Of a stretch of DNA of 64,000 nt, positions 6,966 through 16,145 are shown piece by piece. Position 1 is the stretch's first letter, and every line of letters starts with the position of its first letter. The DNA is taken from assembly GCA_041601945.1 (NCBI GenBank), contig JBFIHG010000008.1:1-64000 (forward strand), in the 5' to 3' direction. Under the pieces are notes generated by a model. The model saw only the letters and a list, made by a program, of their open reading frames with translations. It was not told where the DNA came from and ran no database searches. The translations under genes were made by a program, and so were the position numbers. This stretch comes from JBFJKD01 sp041601945 (GTDB taxonomy: Bacteria; Pseudomonadota; Gammaproteobacteria; Pseudomonadales; Porticoccaceae).

Positions 6966-8294
6966 TCAATGGCCTGCACGGACTACGGTACCCCACAAGT
7001 CGTAATCGTCGGCCTGTTCGATCTTGACTCGCACCTGGTCGCCGACATTCAGGTCGGTGGCGTCATTTAAAAAGACATTGCCGTCGATATCGGGCGCATC
7101 CGCCCAACTGCGCCCAATAGCTCCATCCCCATCTATTTCGTCGATCAGCACCTCCAGCGTACTCCCCACTTTTTTTGCCAGGCGCGCAGCGCTGATAGTC
7201 TGTTGGGCCGCCATTAATCGTTCCCAGCGCTCCTGCTTTACCTCTTCCGGTACCGCGCCGGGTAGTGCATTGGCCCGGGCGCCAGCCACCGCCTCGTACT
7301 TAAAACACCCGACCCGATCCAGTTGCGCCTCCGCAAGCCAGTTCAACAGGTGCTGAAAATCTGCTTCGGTTTCACCGGGAAAACCGGCAATAAATGTGCT
7401 GCGCAGGGTTATCTCAGGACAAATTTCCCGCCAGCGTGCAATGCGTTCCAGGGTTCTTTCCTGATGGGCCGGGCGCTTCATGGCTTTTAATACCGAGGCA
7501 CTGGCGTGCTGAAACGGTATGTCGAGATACGGCAGAATTTTACCGTCGGCCATAAGCGGAATAATGTCGTCCACGTGGGGGTAGGGATACACGTAGTGCA
7601 ACCGTACCCACACCCCCATATCGCCGAGGGCCTGACACAACTCCAGCATACGGGACTTGACCGGTTTACCCTGCCAGAAACCGGTACGGTATTTAATATC
7701 CACGCCATAGGCGCTGGTGTCCTGGGAGATAACCAGCAGCTCCCGCGTGCCCGCCTTGACCAGACGCTCAGCCTCGTCGAGCACATCCCCCACCGGGCGG
7801 CTCACCAGTTTGCCGCGCAGATCGGGAATAATGCAAAAGGTGCAACCGTGGTTGCACCCTTCCGAAATTTTCAGATAGGAATAATGGCGCGGCGTAAGCT
7901 TGACACCCTGCGGCGGCACCAGGTCAACAAAAGGATCATGTTTTAGATTGGGCGGCGCCCAGGCGTGCACCGCATCCACCACCGCCGCGTACTGTTGCGG
8001 CCCGCTGACGGCCAGCACCTGGGGGTGAATCGCGCGAATTGCGCTTTCATCTTTACCCATGCAACCGGTGACAATCACCCGCCCATTTTCAGCAATGGCC
8101 TCGCCAATGGCTTCCAGAGATTCCTGCTTGGCACTGTCGAGAAAACCGCAGGTATTGACCACCACCAGATCCGCGTCCTGGTAGGTGGGCACCACGTCGT
8201 AGCCTTCAATTCTAAGTTGGGTAAGAATACGCTCGGAGTCCACCAGCGCCTTGGGACAGCCCAGGCTGATAAAACCCACTTTTGGATTGCTCAT
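6966..8294 (-). CDS. rimO: Ribosomal protein S12 methylthiotransferase RimO
   Basis: A 442-residue radical SAM enzyme that adds a methylthio group to an aspartate of ribosomal protein S12. The N-terminal UPF0004 domain has cysteines in ISLGCPKALVDSE, VVNTCGFLD and VTGCMGKDE, which bind the second iron-sulfur cluster. The radical SAM motif is CNHGCTFC (CxxxCxxC). A C-terminal TRAM domain follows (about the last 65 residues). Length and motifs match RimO rather than MiaB. It is a housekeeping gene sitting inside the catabolic island, between the SDR pair and a Rieske oxygenase. Confidence 0.97.
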   Translation of the reverse strand: MSNPKVGFISLGCPKALVDSERILTQLRIEGYDVVPTYQDADLVVVNTCGFLDSAKQESLEAIGEAIAENGRVIVTGCMGKDESAIRAIHPQVLAVSGPQQYAAVVDAVHAWAPPNLKHDPFVDLVPPQGVKLTPRHYSYLKISEGCNHGCTFCIIPDLRGKLVSRPVGDVLDEAERLVKAGTRELLVISQDTSAYGVDIKYRTGFWQGKPVKSRMLELCQALGDMGVWVRLHYVYPYPHVDDIIPLMADGKILPYLDIPFQHASASVLKAMKRPAHQERTLERIARWREICPEITLRSTFIAGFPGETEADFQHLLNWLAEAQLDRVGCFKYEAVAGARANALPGAVPEEVKQERWERLMAAQQTISAARLAKKVGSTLEVLIDEIDGDGAIGRSWADAPDIDGNVFLNDATDLNVGDQVRVKIEQADDYDLWGTVVRAGH

Positions 8295-8478
8295 GGTTGT
8301 TATGGCCGATTACGGTGCAGGTGATTGGGTGTAGCTAAAGACAGGTGCCCAGACGTCATAGGCCGCCATTCTAGCAGATCACAGGCCGCAATCGGCGCGC
8401 CCAGACACCACTGGAAGAGCCGTCGCACCGATAATAGCCTGAGCCAGTACCGGTGCGGCGCTTGGGGAAAATCCAGCC

Positions 8479-8970
8479 TCAGAATGGATAGACGATATAA
8501 CGGGGCAGCACGGTGGTATCGTAAACGGCCTTTTTACTCTTAAATCTCGCACCGCTGCCGTTAATCACCACTTCGTCCTTGTACACCCCAGCCACCTGCA
8601 CCTCGGAACGACCAGATTCGGGGGTATAGATAATAGAAAAATTGGTTTCCACTGCGTAGTGGTTGTCGCCCATTTTTTTGCAGCGAGTGCGTTGAATAAA
8701 ATGGCGGGTGCGGTAGTCCTGATAAGTACCGTTCCAGATTTTTTCAATAAACGTTATTCGGTCTTCAATGCGCTCGCGAGTGTCGTCGTACATCAGCGCG
8801 ATAGGCAGGTTGTTATCGGCATTCTCGGCGGCAATACAGAAATAAGCCGTATCGGGCGCGGAGTCAAACGTATCCACCCAGCCCTGAAAATCCCTGTGGT
8901 CCAGCGCGTGAATATAATCGGCCTGTAGCGCGTCAATCTGGGCAATCACCTCTATCGATACCCCGCTCAT
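8479..8970 (-). CDS. Ring-hydroxylating dioxygenase beta subunit (SnoaL/NTF2-like fold)
   Basis: A 163-residue protein of the aromatic-ring-hydroxylating beta subunit family. Features are an N-terminal helix with YIHALDHRDFQGWVDTFD, a central YDDTRERIEDRITFIEKIW, then RTRHFIQ and a C-terminal beta sheet ending in KKAVYDTTVLPRYIVYPF. Beta subunits are structural partners of the catalytic alpha subunit. The start codon overlaps the alpha stop by four bases (ATGA), indicating translational coupling. No ferredoxin or reductase gene follows; the next gene leftward is rimO. Confidence 0.88.
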   Translation of the reverse strand: MSGVSIEVIAQIDALQADYIHALDHRDFQGWVDTFDSAPDTAYFCIAAENADNNLPIALMYDDTRERIEDRITFIEKIWNGTYQDYRTRHFIQRTRCKKMGDNHYAVETNFSIIYTPESGRSEVQVAGVYKDEVVINGSGARFKSKKAVYDTTVLPRYIVYPF

Positions 8971-10151
8971 GACTGCGCCCTCTCAAAGCCCATCACTTTG
9001 CGGTAATACTCCCAGCGGGCCAGATTGCCGGTTTCATCGTTTTGCTTGATATCGTCCGGCAGCGTATCGAAGGATGTGACGCCCTTCTGAAAAATCGCAT
9101 TCCCAGGCGTATTACTACCAATATGAATACGGTGAAAGATCGACGCGTCTTCCATACTGATCATGCCGCACGGCCCCAGCAAATTAGAGGCCTGGCGCAC
9201 CCGATGTTTGATCATTTCTTCGTCGTCATCTTCATGACAGAAGTAGGCATAGTGTACTTCGGTATCTTCCGGCCCACGGGCAATGGCAAAGCGGATATTG
9301 AAAATATTCAGATGCCGAGTGATCACCATGGTAGGGAATAGCTGAATGAGTCGCGACCCCATATTGGCGGGATCACCCTTGTACTCCACCAGGGTGTGGT
9401 CCTGGATCATGTCGGACTTGGGCACCGGCGATAGATCCGCCTCGAACCCAAGATGCCCCCTGACCACGTCTGAATATTGGCGGCCCTGACCTCCCTGCCA
9501 GTTAAGCAGGGTAAAGGCGGTATGCAGCAGCGGCGCGTGGTAACCGTCGTTGTCGTTGTAACCCTTCCAGTTGGTTTTGTAGCTGACCTTTTGATAACCC
9601 AATAATTTCAGGCGACCATCGCCACCCATCGCCTGCCGGAAGGTCGACTTAACTTCGCCCAGCCATTCGTCCAGCGGTGGGGTTTCGGCGCGCATGGTTA
9701 CAAAAATGAGGCCGCAGAATATTTCCATCCGCGGCTGCGCAAGAGGGTAGTCTTCGCGCTTGAAGCCCGGGGAAAATTCTTTGCTGTTCGGACACCCGAT
9801 CAACTCGCCCTTGGGATTGAACAACCAGCGATGGTAGGGGCATTCGAACTCAGTTTTGTTGCCAAAGGCCGCCGTTTCCAGCTGGTTGGAGCGGTGGGAG
9901 CAGGCGTTGTAGAAGACGCGATATTCGCCATCCTTGCCGTGGGTAATCAACAGCGGCACGGTACCCAGAGGGTATGTTTTGAAGTCGCCTGGATTGGGTA
10001 ATTCCCCCACATGCGCCACGGGATGCCACTCGGGGCCGCGGAAGATTCGCTCCTGCTCGACCTCAAACAGGTCCTTGCGGACAAACACTTCCTTGGGTAC
10101 TTCGTTTATATTTTTCGGCCACACAATCCCGAAATTGGACAACTCAGTCAT
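8967..10151 (-). CDS. Rieske non-heme iron oxygenase alpha subunit (aromatic ring hydroxylating)
   Basis: A 394-residue catalytic subunit. The Rieske [2Fe-2S] ligands are Cys84, His86, Cys104 and His107 (CSHRSN and CPYHRW), with the standard 17-residue spacing. The mononuclear iron motif is DNDGYHAPLLH (D-x2-H-x4-H), and a distal Asp is present in SMEDASIFHRI. ATG at 10151 is preferred, with GGAG about 7 bases upstream; a GTG at 10163 is the alternative. The beta subunit gene overlaps its stop. A fair sigma70-like promoter lies at 10202-10230. It differs from the other two alpha subunits in the window and represents a third, independent oxygenase with unknown substrate. Confidence 0.92.
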   Translation of the reverse strand: MTELSNFGIVWPKNINEVPKEVFVRKDLFEVEQERIFRGPEWHPVAHVGELPNPGDFKTYPLGTVPLLITHGKDGEYRVFYNACSHRSNQLETAAFGNKTEFECPYHRWLFNPKGELIGCPNSKEFSPGFKREDYPLAQPRMEIFCGLIFVTMRAETPPLDEWLGEVKSTFRQAMGGDGRLKLLGYQKVSYKTNWKGYNDNDGYHAPLLHTAFTLLNWQGGQGRQYSDVVRGHLGFEADLSPVPKSDMIQDHTLVEYKGDPANMGSRLIQLFPTMVITRHLNIFNIRFAIARGPEDTEVHYAYFCHEDDDEEMIKHRVRQASNLLGPCGMISMEDASIFHRIHIGSNTPGNAIFQKGVTSFDTLPDDIKQNDETGNLARWEYYRKVMGFERAQS

Positions 10152-10201
10152 TGCTTTCTCCACCGCACCACTTTAAATTAACATTCTTATCACTATCGGT
10201 A

Positions 10202-10230
10202 TTTATACTGCCGTCAGGTTAAAAATGCAA
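10202..10230 (-). promoter_or_regulatory. Putative sigma70 promoter for the leftward Rieske oxygenase
   Basis: On the minus strand TTGCAT (10230-10225) and TATAAA (10207-10202) are separated by exactly 17 bases. The predicted transcript would start about 45 bases before the ATG at 10151. The -35 box is a weak match, which would suit an activated promoter. Confidence 0.45.
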
Positions 10231-10333
10231 CGCAGGAATAACCCAATAACAGCCGGGTGACACGCCCGACCCGCCTCCGGCACGGGAAGTTTCACCGTTA
10301 TAACCCACACATGGGAACGTATCGGGTGTTGAT

Positions 10334-10375
10334 GGACAACTGGCAACGCTAACTGGCTGTAGCCGTCAATTGTCC
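10334..10375. promoter_or_regulatory. Repeat elements upstream of the extradiol dioxygenase (possible regulator site)
   Basis: AACTGGC occurs twice in direct orientation (10338-10344 and 10351-10357), 13 bases apart. These are enclosed by the inverted pair GGACAA (10334-10339) and TTGTCC (10370-10375). The block lies 36-77 bases before the ATG at 10411, in the divergent region between two catabolic units. A half-site pair of this kind could bind an activator, but chance cannot be excluded. Confidence 0.35.
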
Positions 10376-10410
10376 GTGATACTCACTTGCGGCACCTGAG
10401 GAGTCAACTA

Positions 10411-11316
10411 ATGGACACGCGCCATCTCACGCCATCCGCCCTGGGCTATTTCGTTTTTAATGCGACCAACCTTGAAGCATGGAAAACCTTTGCGATCGAC
10501 CTGATTGGTATGCAACCTGGCGGCACCAGCGATACAAAAACGCTGGCTTTAAGACTGGATAATCAAACTCAACGGGTGGTGATTGAACAAAGTGACAACG
10601 ACGACCTGGTCGCGGTGGGCTGGGAGATGGACTCCGAGGAGGCGCTCGAGGCACTGGTGGCGCACATCGATGCACAAGGTGTCCCCGTGCAACTCGCAGA
10701 CCGCGCGCTGACGCAACAACGCCAGGTAGAAAAGCTCTATTGTTGCACCGATCCCAACCAGGTCACCCACGAGCTATATTTTGGACCGACCACGGTACCC
10801 CTCAGCAACGCGTTCCGTTCCTCTGTGCTGCAGGGAAAATTTGTTGCCGACCGCCTGGGCGCTGGCCATTACGTGGCCATTGGCCAGGACGCGGACGCGA
10901 CCAGACAGTTTTACCGCGAGACCCTGTGTTTAAGGCTGAGCGATTATATCCGCGGCGAAGTTGCCCCCGGCGGCCCCATATTGGACGCTACGTTTATGCA
11001 CACCAGGACCGGGCGACATCACTCCGCGGCGTTCGCTGCCATCCCGTTCCCCAAAAAGTTACATCACTTTATGGTTGAGGTCGCAGATATGAATGATGTG
11101 GGGTTGGCATTTCAGCGCTGCAAAGACGCGGGCGTTCCGTTTATGCAGGAGCTTGGCCACCACCCCAACGATCAAATGTTCTCTTTTTATGTACAGACCC
11201 CCGGTGGCTTCGGCCTGGAGGTGGGTTGGGGCGGCATCATTATCGACGACCACAACTGGGAAGTTAAAAGTTATTCGCAATTAAGCGACTGGGGACATCA
11301 TCCCCCGCGACAATAG
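10411..11316 (+). CDS. Type I extradiol ring-cleavage dioxygenase (BphC-like, VOC fold)
   Basis: A 301-residue two-domain vicinal-oxygen-chelate protein of the 2,3-dihydroxybiphenyl dioxygenase type, which cleaves catechol rings next to the hydroxyls. The Fe(II) ligands are visible in the C-terminal half: His153 (GAGHYVAIG), His219 (KLHHFMVEV) and Glu270 (FGLEVGWGG), with spacing close to BphC His146/His210/Glu260. ATG at 10411 has GAGGAG 7 bases upstream; an in-frame start at 10387 adds eight unlikely residues. It is divergent from the Rieske pair at 8479-10151 and is followed by a leftward NnrU-like gene. The substrate is probably a substituted or bicyclic catechol, by family analogy. Confidence 0.9.
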   Translation: MDTRHLTPSALGYFVFNATNLEAWKTFAIDLIGMQPGGTSDTKTLALRLDNQTQRVVIEQSDNDDLVAVGWEMDSEEALEALVAHIDAQGVPVQLADRALTQQRQVEKLYCCTDPNQVTHELYFGPTTVPLSNAFRSSVLQGKFVADRLGAGHYVAIGQDADATRQFYRETLCLRLSDYIRGEVAPGGPILDATFMHTRTGRHHSAAFAAIPFPKKLHHFMVEVADMNDVGLAFQRCKDAGVPFMQELGHHPNDQMFSFYVQTPGGFGLEVGWGGIIIDDHNWEVKSYSQLSDWGHHPPRQ

Positions 11317-11414
11317 TTGGTCTGATAGCTACGGCCGCGACATCGGGCCTGCACAAGATCTAAGAGTTGGCGGACAACCCGCGCTCCTCGTACAGTCACT
11401 GACCAGGCACCGTT

Positions 11415-12110
11415 TCACAGGATGGAAACACCCGCTATCCACGGATGCACGAGCACCAGACTGACAAATACCAGAACCGCCAACGCGGGTTTAAACCATC
11501 CGATTTCCGCCCAGACCCCGCGCTGACTCCCCTGTGAGTTTTTACGCCCCCACAGGGCCACAAACGGCAGGTAGGCGGTCTGTTCAAGAATCCGTCCGTA
11601 GCGCTCTCCGTCGAGTCGTAACTTCTTGCGATCCATGGACAGCGGCCCCAGCAGTGCCAGTGTGGCCAGAGCCCCGAAAAACACCATGGATGCGCTATCG
11701 CCATTGGCCAGCAGGTGCATCAGCGCCCACAATCCCAGGCCGAGCATGGCGGGGTGACGAGTGATACGCAGTATACCTCTGACTTCCACTGCACCTTCCC
11801 GATAGGCCCTTTCCGTCAAAATAGAATTGGGACTGGGAGTGAGCGCGCCGATGACCAGCAATAACAGGGCAACCAGATTGCCGACGAAGAACACCGATAG
11901 AGGCAGTATAGGGACGCTCCACAGAACGACCCTCTGCGCTTGCGCATAACCCAGCACCATCACTACAAAGCCGACCACCGCCAACGCAGAAAAAAGCAGG
12001 CGGAACCCTCTTTCCCCCAGCCGTGCCACCAGGCTGTCCCGCAGACGGGTACCGGCAATCACAAAATGTATACCCAGGAAAAAGATGCTTGCCCCAATTA
12101 ATAACGCCAT
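11415..12110 (-). CDS. NnrU-domain integral membrane protein
   Basis: A 231-residue protein with about six hydrophobic helices, starting MALLIGASIFFLGIHFVIAG and containing ILRITRHPAMLGLGLWALMHLLANGD, the conserved core of the NnrU/isoprenylcysteine-methyltransferase-like family. NnrU proteins were first linked with nitrite and nitric oxide reduction, but many relatives have no assigned role. ATG at 12110 (GGGAG 10 bases upstream) is preferred over longer in-frame starts. It lies alone between the BphC-like gene and the next Rieske oxygenase. A function in hydrocarbon metabolism is not shown by the sequence. Confidence 0.85.
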   Translation of the reverse strand: MALLIGASIFFLGIHFVIAGTRLRDSLVARLGERGFRLLFSALAVVGFVVMVLGYAQAQRVVLWSVPILPLSVFFVGNLVALLLLVIGALTPSPNSILTERAYREGAVEVRGILRITRHPAMLGLGLWALMHLLANGDSASMVFFGALATLALLGPLSMDRKKLRLDGERYGRILEQTAYLPFVALWGRKNSQGSQRGVWAEIGWFKPALAVLVFVSLVLVHPWIAGVSIL

Positions 12111-12303
12111 TTGGTACTTACTCCCTTCCTTACCCCAACAGGTGCTCAGGCGCGATGTAACTAGCTTTGATCGCGCCCACAATAACACGGCAAATTTCAC
12201 CGAGAACTTGATCAAAGTCAATTGCGCCGAGGCAAGCGACAATTAAGATCACCTTCATGACAGTTTTATCAATTTGACTCAACGCAGACTGGTTCGATAC
12301 TTA

Positions 12304-13617
12304 ATGAAACCTCTACAGCAGCTAGTTCAGGACGATGGCGCCATTCAGGATCGCTCCATTTTCTGGAGCGAAGATATCTATCAACGGGAACTGGAAACCA
12401 TCTTCGCCCGTTGCTGGTTGTTTTTAACCCATGAGTCCCTGATCCCCAAGGCCAACGATTATCAATCGGTCCTGATGGGTGAAGACAATGTGATCGTGGC
12501 GCGGCAGGCGGACGGGAGTATCAAAGCATTTATCAACTCCTGCAGCCACCGCGGCAACGCCGTGTGTTTCTCCGATGCAGGCAATACCAAAGCCTTTTCG
12601 TGTCCGTACCACGGCTGGGTATTTGGCATGGACGGCGCACTTAAAGAAGTGCCCCTGGAAGACACGGTCTACTACGGCGACTTAGACCGATCCAAACTGG
12701 GATTGAGGCAGGTCGCCAAAGTTGAGAGTTACAAAGGGTTGGTATTCGGCACCTTTGACGCGGACGCGCCCAGCCTGAAAGATTATCTGGGCGGGATGGG
12801 ATGGTACATGGATTCGTTCCTTGACGTGCCGGGGGGCGTCGAATTGCTCGGTCCTCCGATGAAATCGATCCTCGACTGCAACTGGAAAAATCCCACGGAA
12901 AACTTTATTGGCGATGGTTATCACGTCGGCTGGGCACACGCCGCTGCCCTCAAGGTGGCGGGCGGGCCGTTGGCCAGTGTCGGTGGCCTGGGATTTTTCG
13001 ACATGGATTCCGGGCTGCAGATCACGGTGCCCGAGGGCCACGGATTCGGTGTGATCTGGGATGCTGCTGCGGCACTGCACCCGGGCCCGGTGGGCGCCGC
13101 CTACCAGGCATGGCTGGAGCAACGCGCGCCCTACGTGCGCGAACACAAAGGCGCGTGGCAGGAGAAATTCTATCGCGGGCACTGGAATGCCAGTATTTTC
13201 CCCAATTGCTCATTTCTGTACGGCACCAACACATTCAAAGTATGGCAACCCCGTGGACCCAACAATATTGAGGTCTGGACCTGGACACTGGTCGAAAAGG
13301 ACATGCCGGACGAACTGAAACAGATGATCGCCATGGACAATATGCTGACCTTCGGCACCGCCGGCATTCTGGAAAGCGACGATGGCGAAAACATGGAGCA
13401 GTGCGGTCAGGTCAACCGCGGACTCGTTACCCGTCAGGGCACCGTTTATCTGGGGATGGGCAAGGGCAAGGAACGCCGCGAACCGGGTTTGCCCGGCCTG
13501 GTGAGCGACGGCTGGATGTGTGAGTCCTCAACCCGCGGCTTTTACCGCCGCTGGGCCGAATTGATGAGTGGCGATAGCTGGGCAGCGCTGGCCCAGCGCG
13601 CGCAGGAGGCGGCCTGA
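12304..13617 (+). CDS. Aromatic ring-hydroxylating dioxygenase alpha subunit (BphA/NahAc type)
   Basis: A 437-residue catalytic subunit. The Rieske ligands are Cys80, His82, Cys100 and His103 (CSHRGN and CPYHGW). The mononuclear iron motif is GDGYHVGWAH (D-x2-H-x4-H), with the distal acid in LESDDGENMEQ. Length and the tail GTVYLGMGKGKERREPGLPG place it with biphenyl/naphthalene-type dioxygenases. It adds both atoms of O2 to an aromatic ring, giving a cis-dihydrodiol. ATG at 12304 was chosen although no strong ribosome site is visible; a TTG at 12274 would add ten residues. Its stop overlaps the beta subunit start by one base (TGATG). Substrate unknown. Confidence 0.92.
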   Translation: MKPLQQLVQDDGAIQDRSIFWSEDIYQRELETIFARCWLFLTHESLIPKANDYQSVLMGEDNVIVARQADGSIKAFINSCSHRGNAVCFSDAGNTKAFSCPYHGWVFGMDGALKEVPLEDTVYYGDLDRSKLGLRQVAKVESYKGLVFGTFDADAPSLKDYLGGMGWYMDSFLDVPGGVELLGPPMKSILDCNWKNPTENFIGDGYHVGWAHAAALKVAGGPLASVGGLGFFDMDSGLQITVPEGHGFGVIWDAAAALHPGPVGAAYQAWLEQRAPYVREHKGAWQEKFYRGHWNASIFPNCSFLYGTNTFKVWQPRGPNNIEVWTWTLVEKDMPDELKQMIAMDNMLTFGTAGILESDDGENMEQCGQVNRGLVTRQGTVYLGMGKGKERREPGLPGLVSDGWMCESSTRGFYRRWAELMSGDSWAALAQRAQEAA

Positions 13618-14171
13618 TGAATACCAGCGCAGCACTGAATACCACCACATGCGCCGGACAACCCGTTGATGCCGACACCCATTTTGAAGTGGAGCGTTTT
13701 CTGGTGCGGGAGGCGCGCGTGTTAAATGACAATCGCCTGCGACAGTGGCTGCACGAAATGGTGTGCGAAGATATTCACTACTTTCTACCGGTGCAGGAGG
13801 TGCGTTATCAAAAAGATCAAAAGCCGATTGGCAGCTCCCCCGGCACGGCGATCTTTAACGACAATTATCAAATGCTGGATATGCGCATTCAGCGTGTGGA
13901 AACCGGCATCGCCTGGCCAGAAGATCCGGTCAGCCATTTGCGCCGGTTTATCACCAACATCGATGCCGAGTGGTCCGCTGTGGACGGGGAAGTGACGGCC
14001 TACTCAAACATTATGGTGTATCGCAACCGACGCCAGCGAGATCAGGCGGTGGTGTACGGCGGACGCCGCGACAGCTTGCGCCGCGTGCACGGAAAATGGC
14101 GCCTGGCGGCCCGCCACATCACCATCGACCAGCGGGTCGTGCTCGACAAAAACCTTTGTTATTTCATGTGA
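13617..14171 (+). CDS. Aromatic ring-hydroxylating dioxygenase beta subunit
   Basis: A 184-residue beta subunit with the typical N-terminal helix FEVERFLVREARVLNDNRLR, the segment MLDMRIQRVETGIAWPEDP, RRFITNI and the sheet ending RRVHGKWRLAARHITIDQRV. It pairs with the alpha subunit immediately upstream, to which it is translationally coupled by a TGATG junction. It is followed after 33 bases by a second alpha subunit of a different class. As expected for beta subunits, no cofactor-binding motif is present. Confidence 0.9.
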   Translation: MNTSAALNTTTCAGQPVDADTHFEVERFLVREARVLNDNRLRQWLHEMVCEDIHYFLPVQEVRYQKDQKPIGSSPGTAIFNDNYQMLDMRIQRVETGIAWPEDPVSHLRRFITNIDAEWSAVDGEVTAYSNIMVYRNRRQRDQAVVYGGRRDSLRRVHGKWRLAARHITIDQRVVLDKNLCYFM

Positions 14172-14204
14172 AGCGCGCACAGTTTTCTGTAAACGGAGCA
14201 GCGA

Positions 14205-15542
14205 ATGAATATCCCGATTAAAAATTTAATGGACGCATCCTGTTACGTAGACGACCGCGTCGCCGAAGGTGTTTGCCGGGTGGATCGCTCCATATTTACC
14301 GATCCAGATTTATTTGAACTGGAGATAAAACATATTTTTGAGGCCAACTGGGTGTACCTGGCCCACGAATCGCAGGTGGCCAACCCCAACGATTTTTTGT
14401 CCACCTGGATCGGGCGCCAGCCAGTGCTGGTAACCCGCAATGCCGAGGGCGAGATAAGGGCGTTTATTAACGCCTGCGCCCACCGTGGGGTCACTCTGAC
14501 CCGCGAGGATCGCGGCAACAAGGCGGAGTTTTCCTGCCCATTCCACGGCTGGATGTTTAATTCCAACGGCGACAACGTGGGCGTCATGAACGAGCGACGT
14601 GGCGGCTACCCGGATTCTTTTTGCAAAAAAGATATGGGACTGACACCGCTGCCGCGCCTTGCCAGTTACCGGGGCTTTATATTTGGCGCCCTGAGCGACA
14701 CCGTACCCAGCCTTGAGGAACACCTCGGTGACGCCACCCGCATGATCGACATGATGGCGGATCAGTCTCCGGACGGACTCGAAGTACTCCCCGGGTACTC
14801 TACCTACACCTTCGCCGGCAACTGGAAAGTACAGGCGGAAAATGGCGTCGATGGCTACCACGTGTTCGCCACTCACGGCAATTATGTAATGACCACGGAA
14901 CATCGCAAGCAATTAAAAGCGGAAGAGGACGCGGTTAAGGCCATGGAGGTCGGGGGGGTCGGTCGCGCTGAATCAGGATTTTTTGATTTCGGCCACGGCC
15001 ACGTCACCCTGTACGCGGCCTGGCCGAACCCCAGCGACCGCGCCATCTATCCCAATCTCGACAGCTATAAACAGCAGTTTGGTGAGGAGCAGGCGAACTG
15101 GATGGTGGGTTATCTGCGCAACACATTGCTCTACCCCAACGTATTTTTGATGGATCAGATGTCCTCGCAAATCAGGGTGTTCCGACCCCTGGCTGTAGAC
15201 AAAACGGAGGTCACGATCTATTGCATCGCGCCGGTGGGTGAAACCCCCGACGCCCGCAACCACCGCATTCGGCAGTATGAAGATTTCTTTAATGCCAGCG
15301 GTATGGCCACCCCCGACGATCTTGCCGAGTTCAATGCAGCTCAGGACGGGTTCAAGGGCACCGTGGCGCGCTGGAATGATTTGCGGCGCGGTATCAAGCA
15401 TCTGTCACAAGGACCCAATGACGCGGCGCGACGCCTTGGCATTAACCCGTTGACCAGCGGCTCACAACTGGAAGACGAAGGGATCATGATCGCCCAGCAT
15501 CGTTACTGGCGCGACTGTATGCAAAAAAATTCAGGGGGCTGA
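14205..15542 (+). CDS. benA: Benzoate/toluate 1,2-dioxygenase-like alpha subunit (BenA/XylX family)
   Basis: A 445-residue Rieske oxygenase. Rieske ligands are Cys91, His93, Cys111 and His114 (CAHRG and CPFHGW), and the mononuclear iron site is NGVDGYHVFATH. The segments ASGMATPDDLAEFNAAQ and LEDEGIMIAQHRYW are characteristic of BenA/XylX/AntA. Such enzymes dihydroxylate benzoate, toluates or anthranilate to a diol acid, which a dehydrogenase turns into a catechol. The beta subunit follows after one base and a catechol 2,3-dioxygenase comes next, a TOL-like arrangement. The usual reductase (BenC/XylZ) and dihydrodiol dehydrogenase (BenD/XylL) are absent here; the SDRs at 5-6.8 kb could supply the second function. 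The exact acid substrate is uncertain. Confidence 0.88.
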   Translation: MNIPIKNLMDASCYVDDRVAEGVCRVDRSIFTDPDLFELEIKHIFEANWVYLAHESQVANPNDFLSTWIGRQPVLVTRNAEGEIRAFINACAHRGVTLTREDRGNKAEFSCPFHGWMFNSNGDNVGVMNERRGGYPDSFCKKDMGLTPLPRLASYRGFIFGALSDTVPSLEEHLGDATRMIDMMADQSPDGLEVLPGYSTYTFAGNWKVQAENGVDGYHVFATHGNYVMTTEHRKQLKAEEDAVKAMEVGGVGRAESGFFDFGHGHVTLYAAWPNPSDRAIYPNLDSYKQQFGEEQANWMVGYLRNTLLYPNVFLMDQMSSQIRVFRPLAVDKTEVTIYCIAPVGETPDARNHRIRQYEDFFNASGMATPDDLAEFNAAQDGFKGTVARWNDLRRGIKHLSQGPNDAARRLGINPLTSGSQLEDEGIMIAQHRYWRDCMQKNSGG

Positions 15543-15543
15543 C

Positions 15544-16068
15544 ATGGCGATGGCTGTAAAACTGGAAGCGACTGTTTCATCCGATAAATATCACGCGGCG
15601 AGTGCGCTGCTGTTTCGCGAGGCGCGCTTTATCGATAATCATCAGTGGGACGACTGGATCGCCCTGTTTGACGCGGACGCCGAGTACTGGATTCCCAGCT
15701 GGGACGGGCAGCACAAACTGGTGGACAACCCCCGTACCGGGATATCCCTGATGTACTACGCCGACCGCTCGGGCATCGAGGATCGTATCTTCCGGATTCG
15801 CACCGGGCTGTCTTCCGCCTCTACACCATTGCCGCGCACCGTGCACAGCGTTACCAATATCGAGGTGGAAAACCTTGATAAAGGTGAATTATTTGTGCGC
15901 TCCAACTGGCAATGCATGAGTTATCGCTGGAAAGAAACTGTGGTATTCGCCGGTCACTACGAACATACGCTTAAGCCCTGTGACAATGCGGGTTATGTGA
16001 TCGCAGGGAAAAAAATTATTGTGAAGAACGATCTGATCTCCATACCCATGGATATCTATAACGTTTAA
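15544..16068 (+). CDS. benB: Benzoate/toluate 1,2-dioxygenase-like beta subunit (BenB/XylY family)
   Basis: A 174-residue beta subunit matching BenB features: ALLFREARFIDNHQWDDWI, AEYWIPSWD, ISLMYYADRSGIEDRIFRIR and a tail GKKIIVKNDLISIPMDIYNV. The start codon is one base after the alpha stop, so expression is coupled. It completes the second oxygenase pair of the rightward operon. It is followed after 77 bases by the XylE-like gene. Confidence 0.9.
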   Translation: MAMAVKLEATVSSDKYHAASALLFREARFIDNHQWDDWIALFDADAEYWIPSWDGQHKLVDNPRTGISLMYYADRSGIEDRIFRIRTGLSSASTPLPRTVHSVTNIEVENLDKGELFVRSNWQCMSYRWKETVVFAGHYEHTLKPCDNAGYVIAGKKIIVKNDLISIPMDIYNV

Positions 16069-16145
16069 AGCGACGGGTTCGGCGTCGCGCTGAATCGGCC
16101 CCGCTAACTGCTCGTCAAGTCATGTTCTTGCCAGAGGAATTCGCA

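Noticed and set aside
8424..8457. Inverted repeat CGCACCG/CGGTGCG after the leftward Rieske beta subunit gene
   Set aside because: The loop is 20 bases and no T-run follows; too weak to call a terminator.
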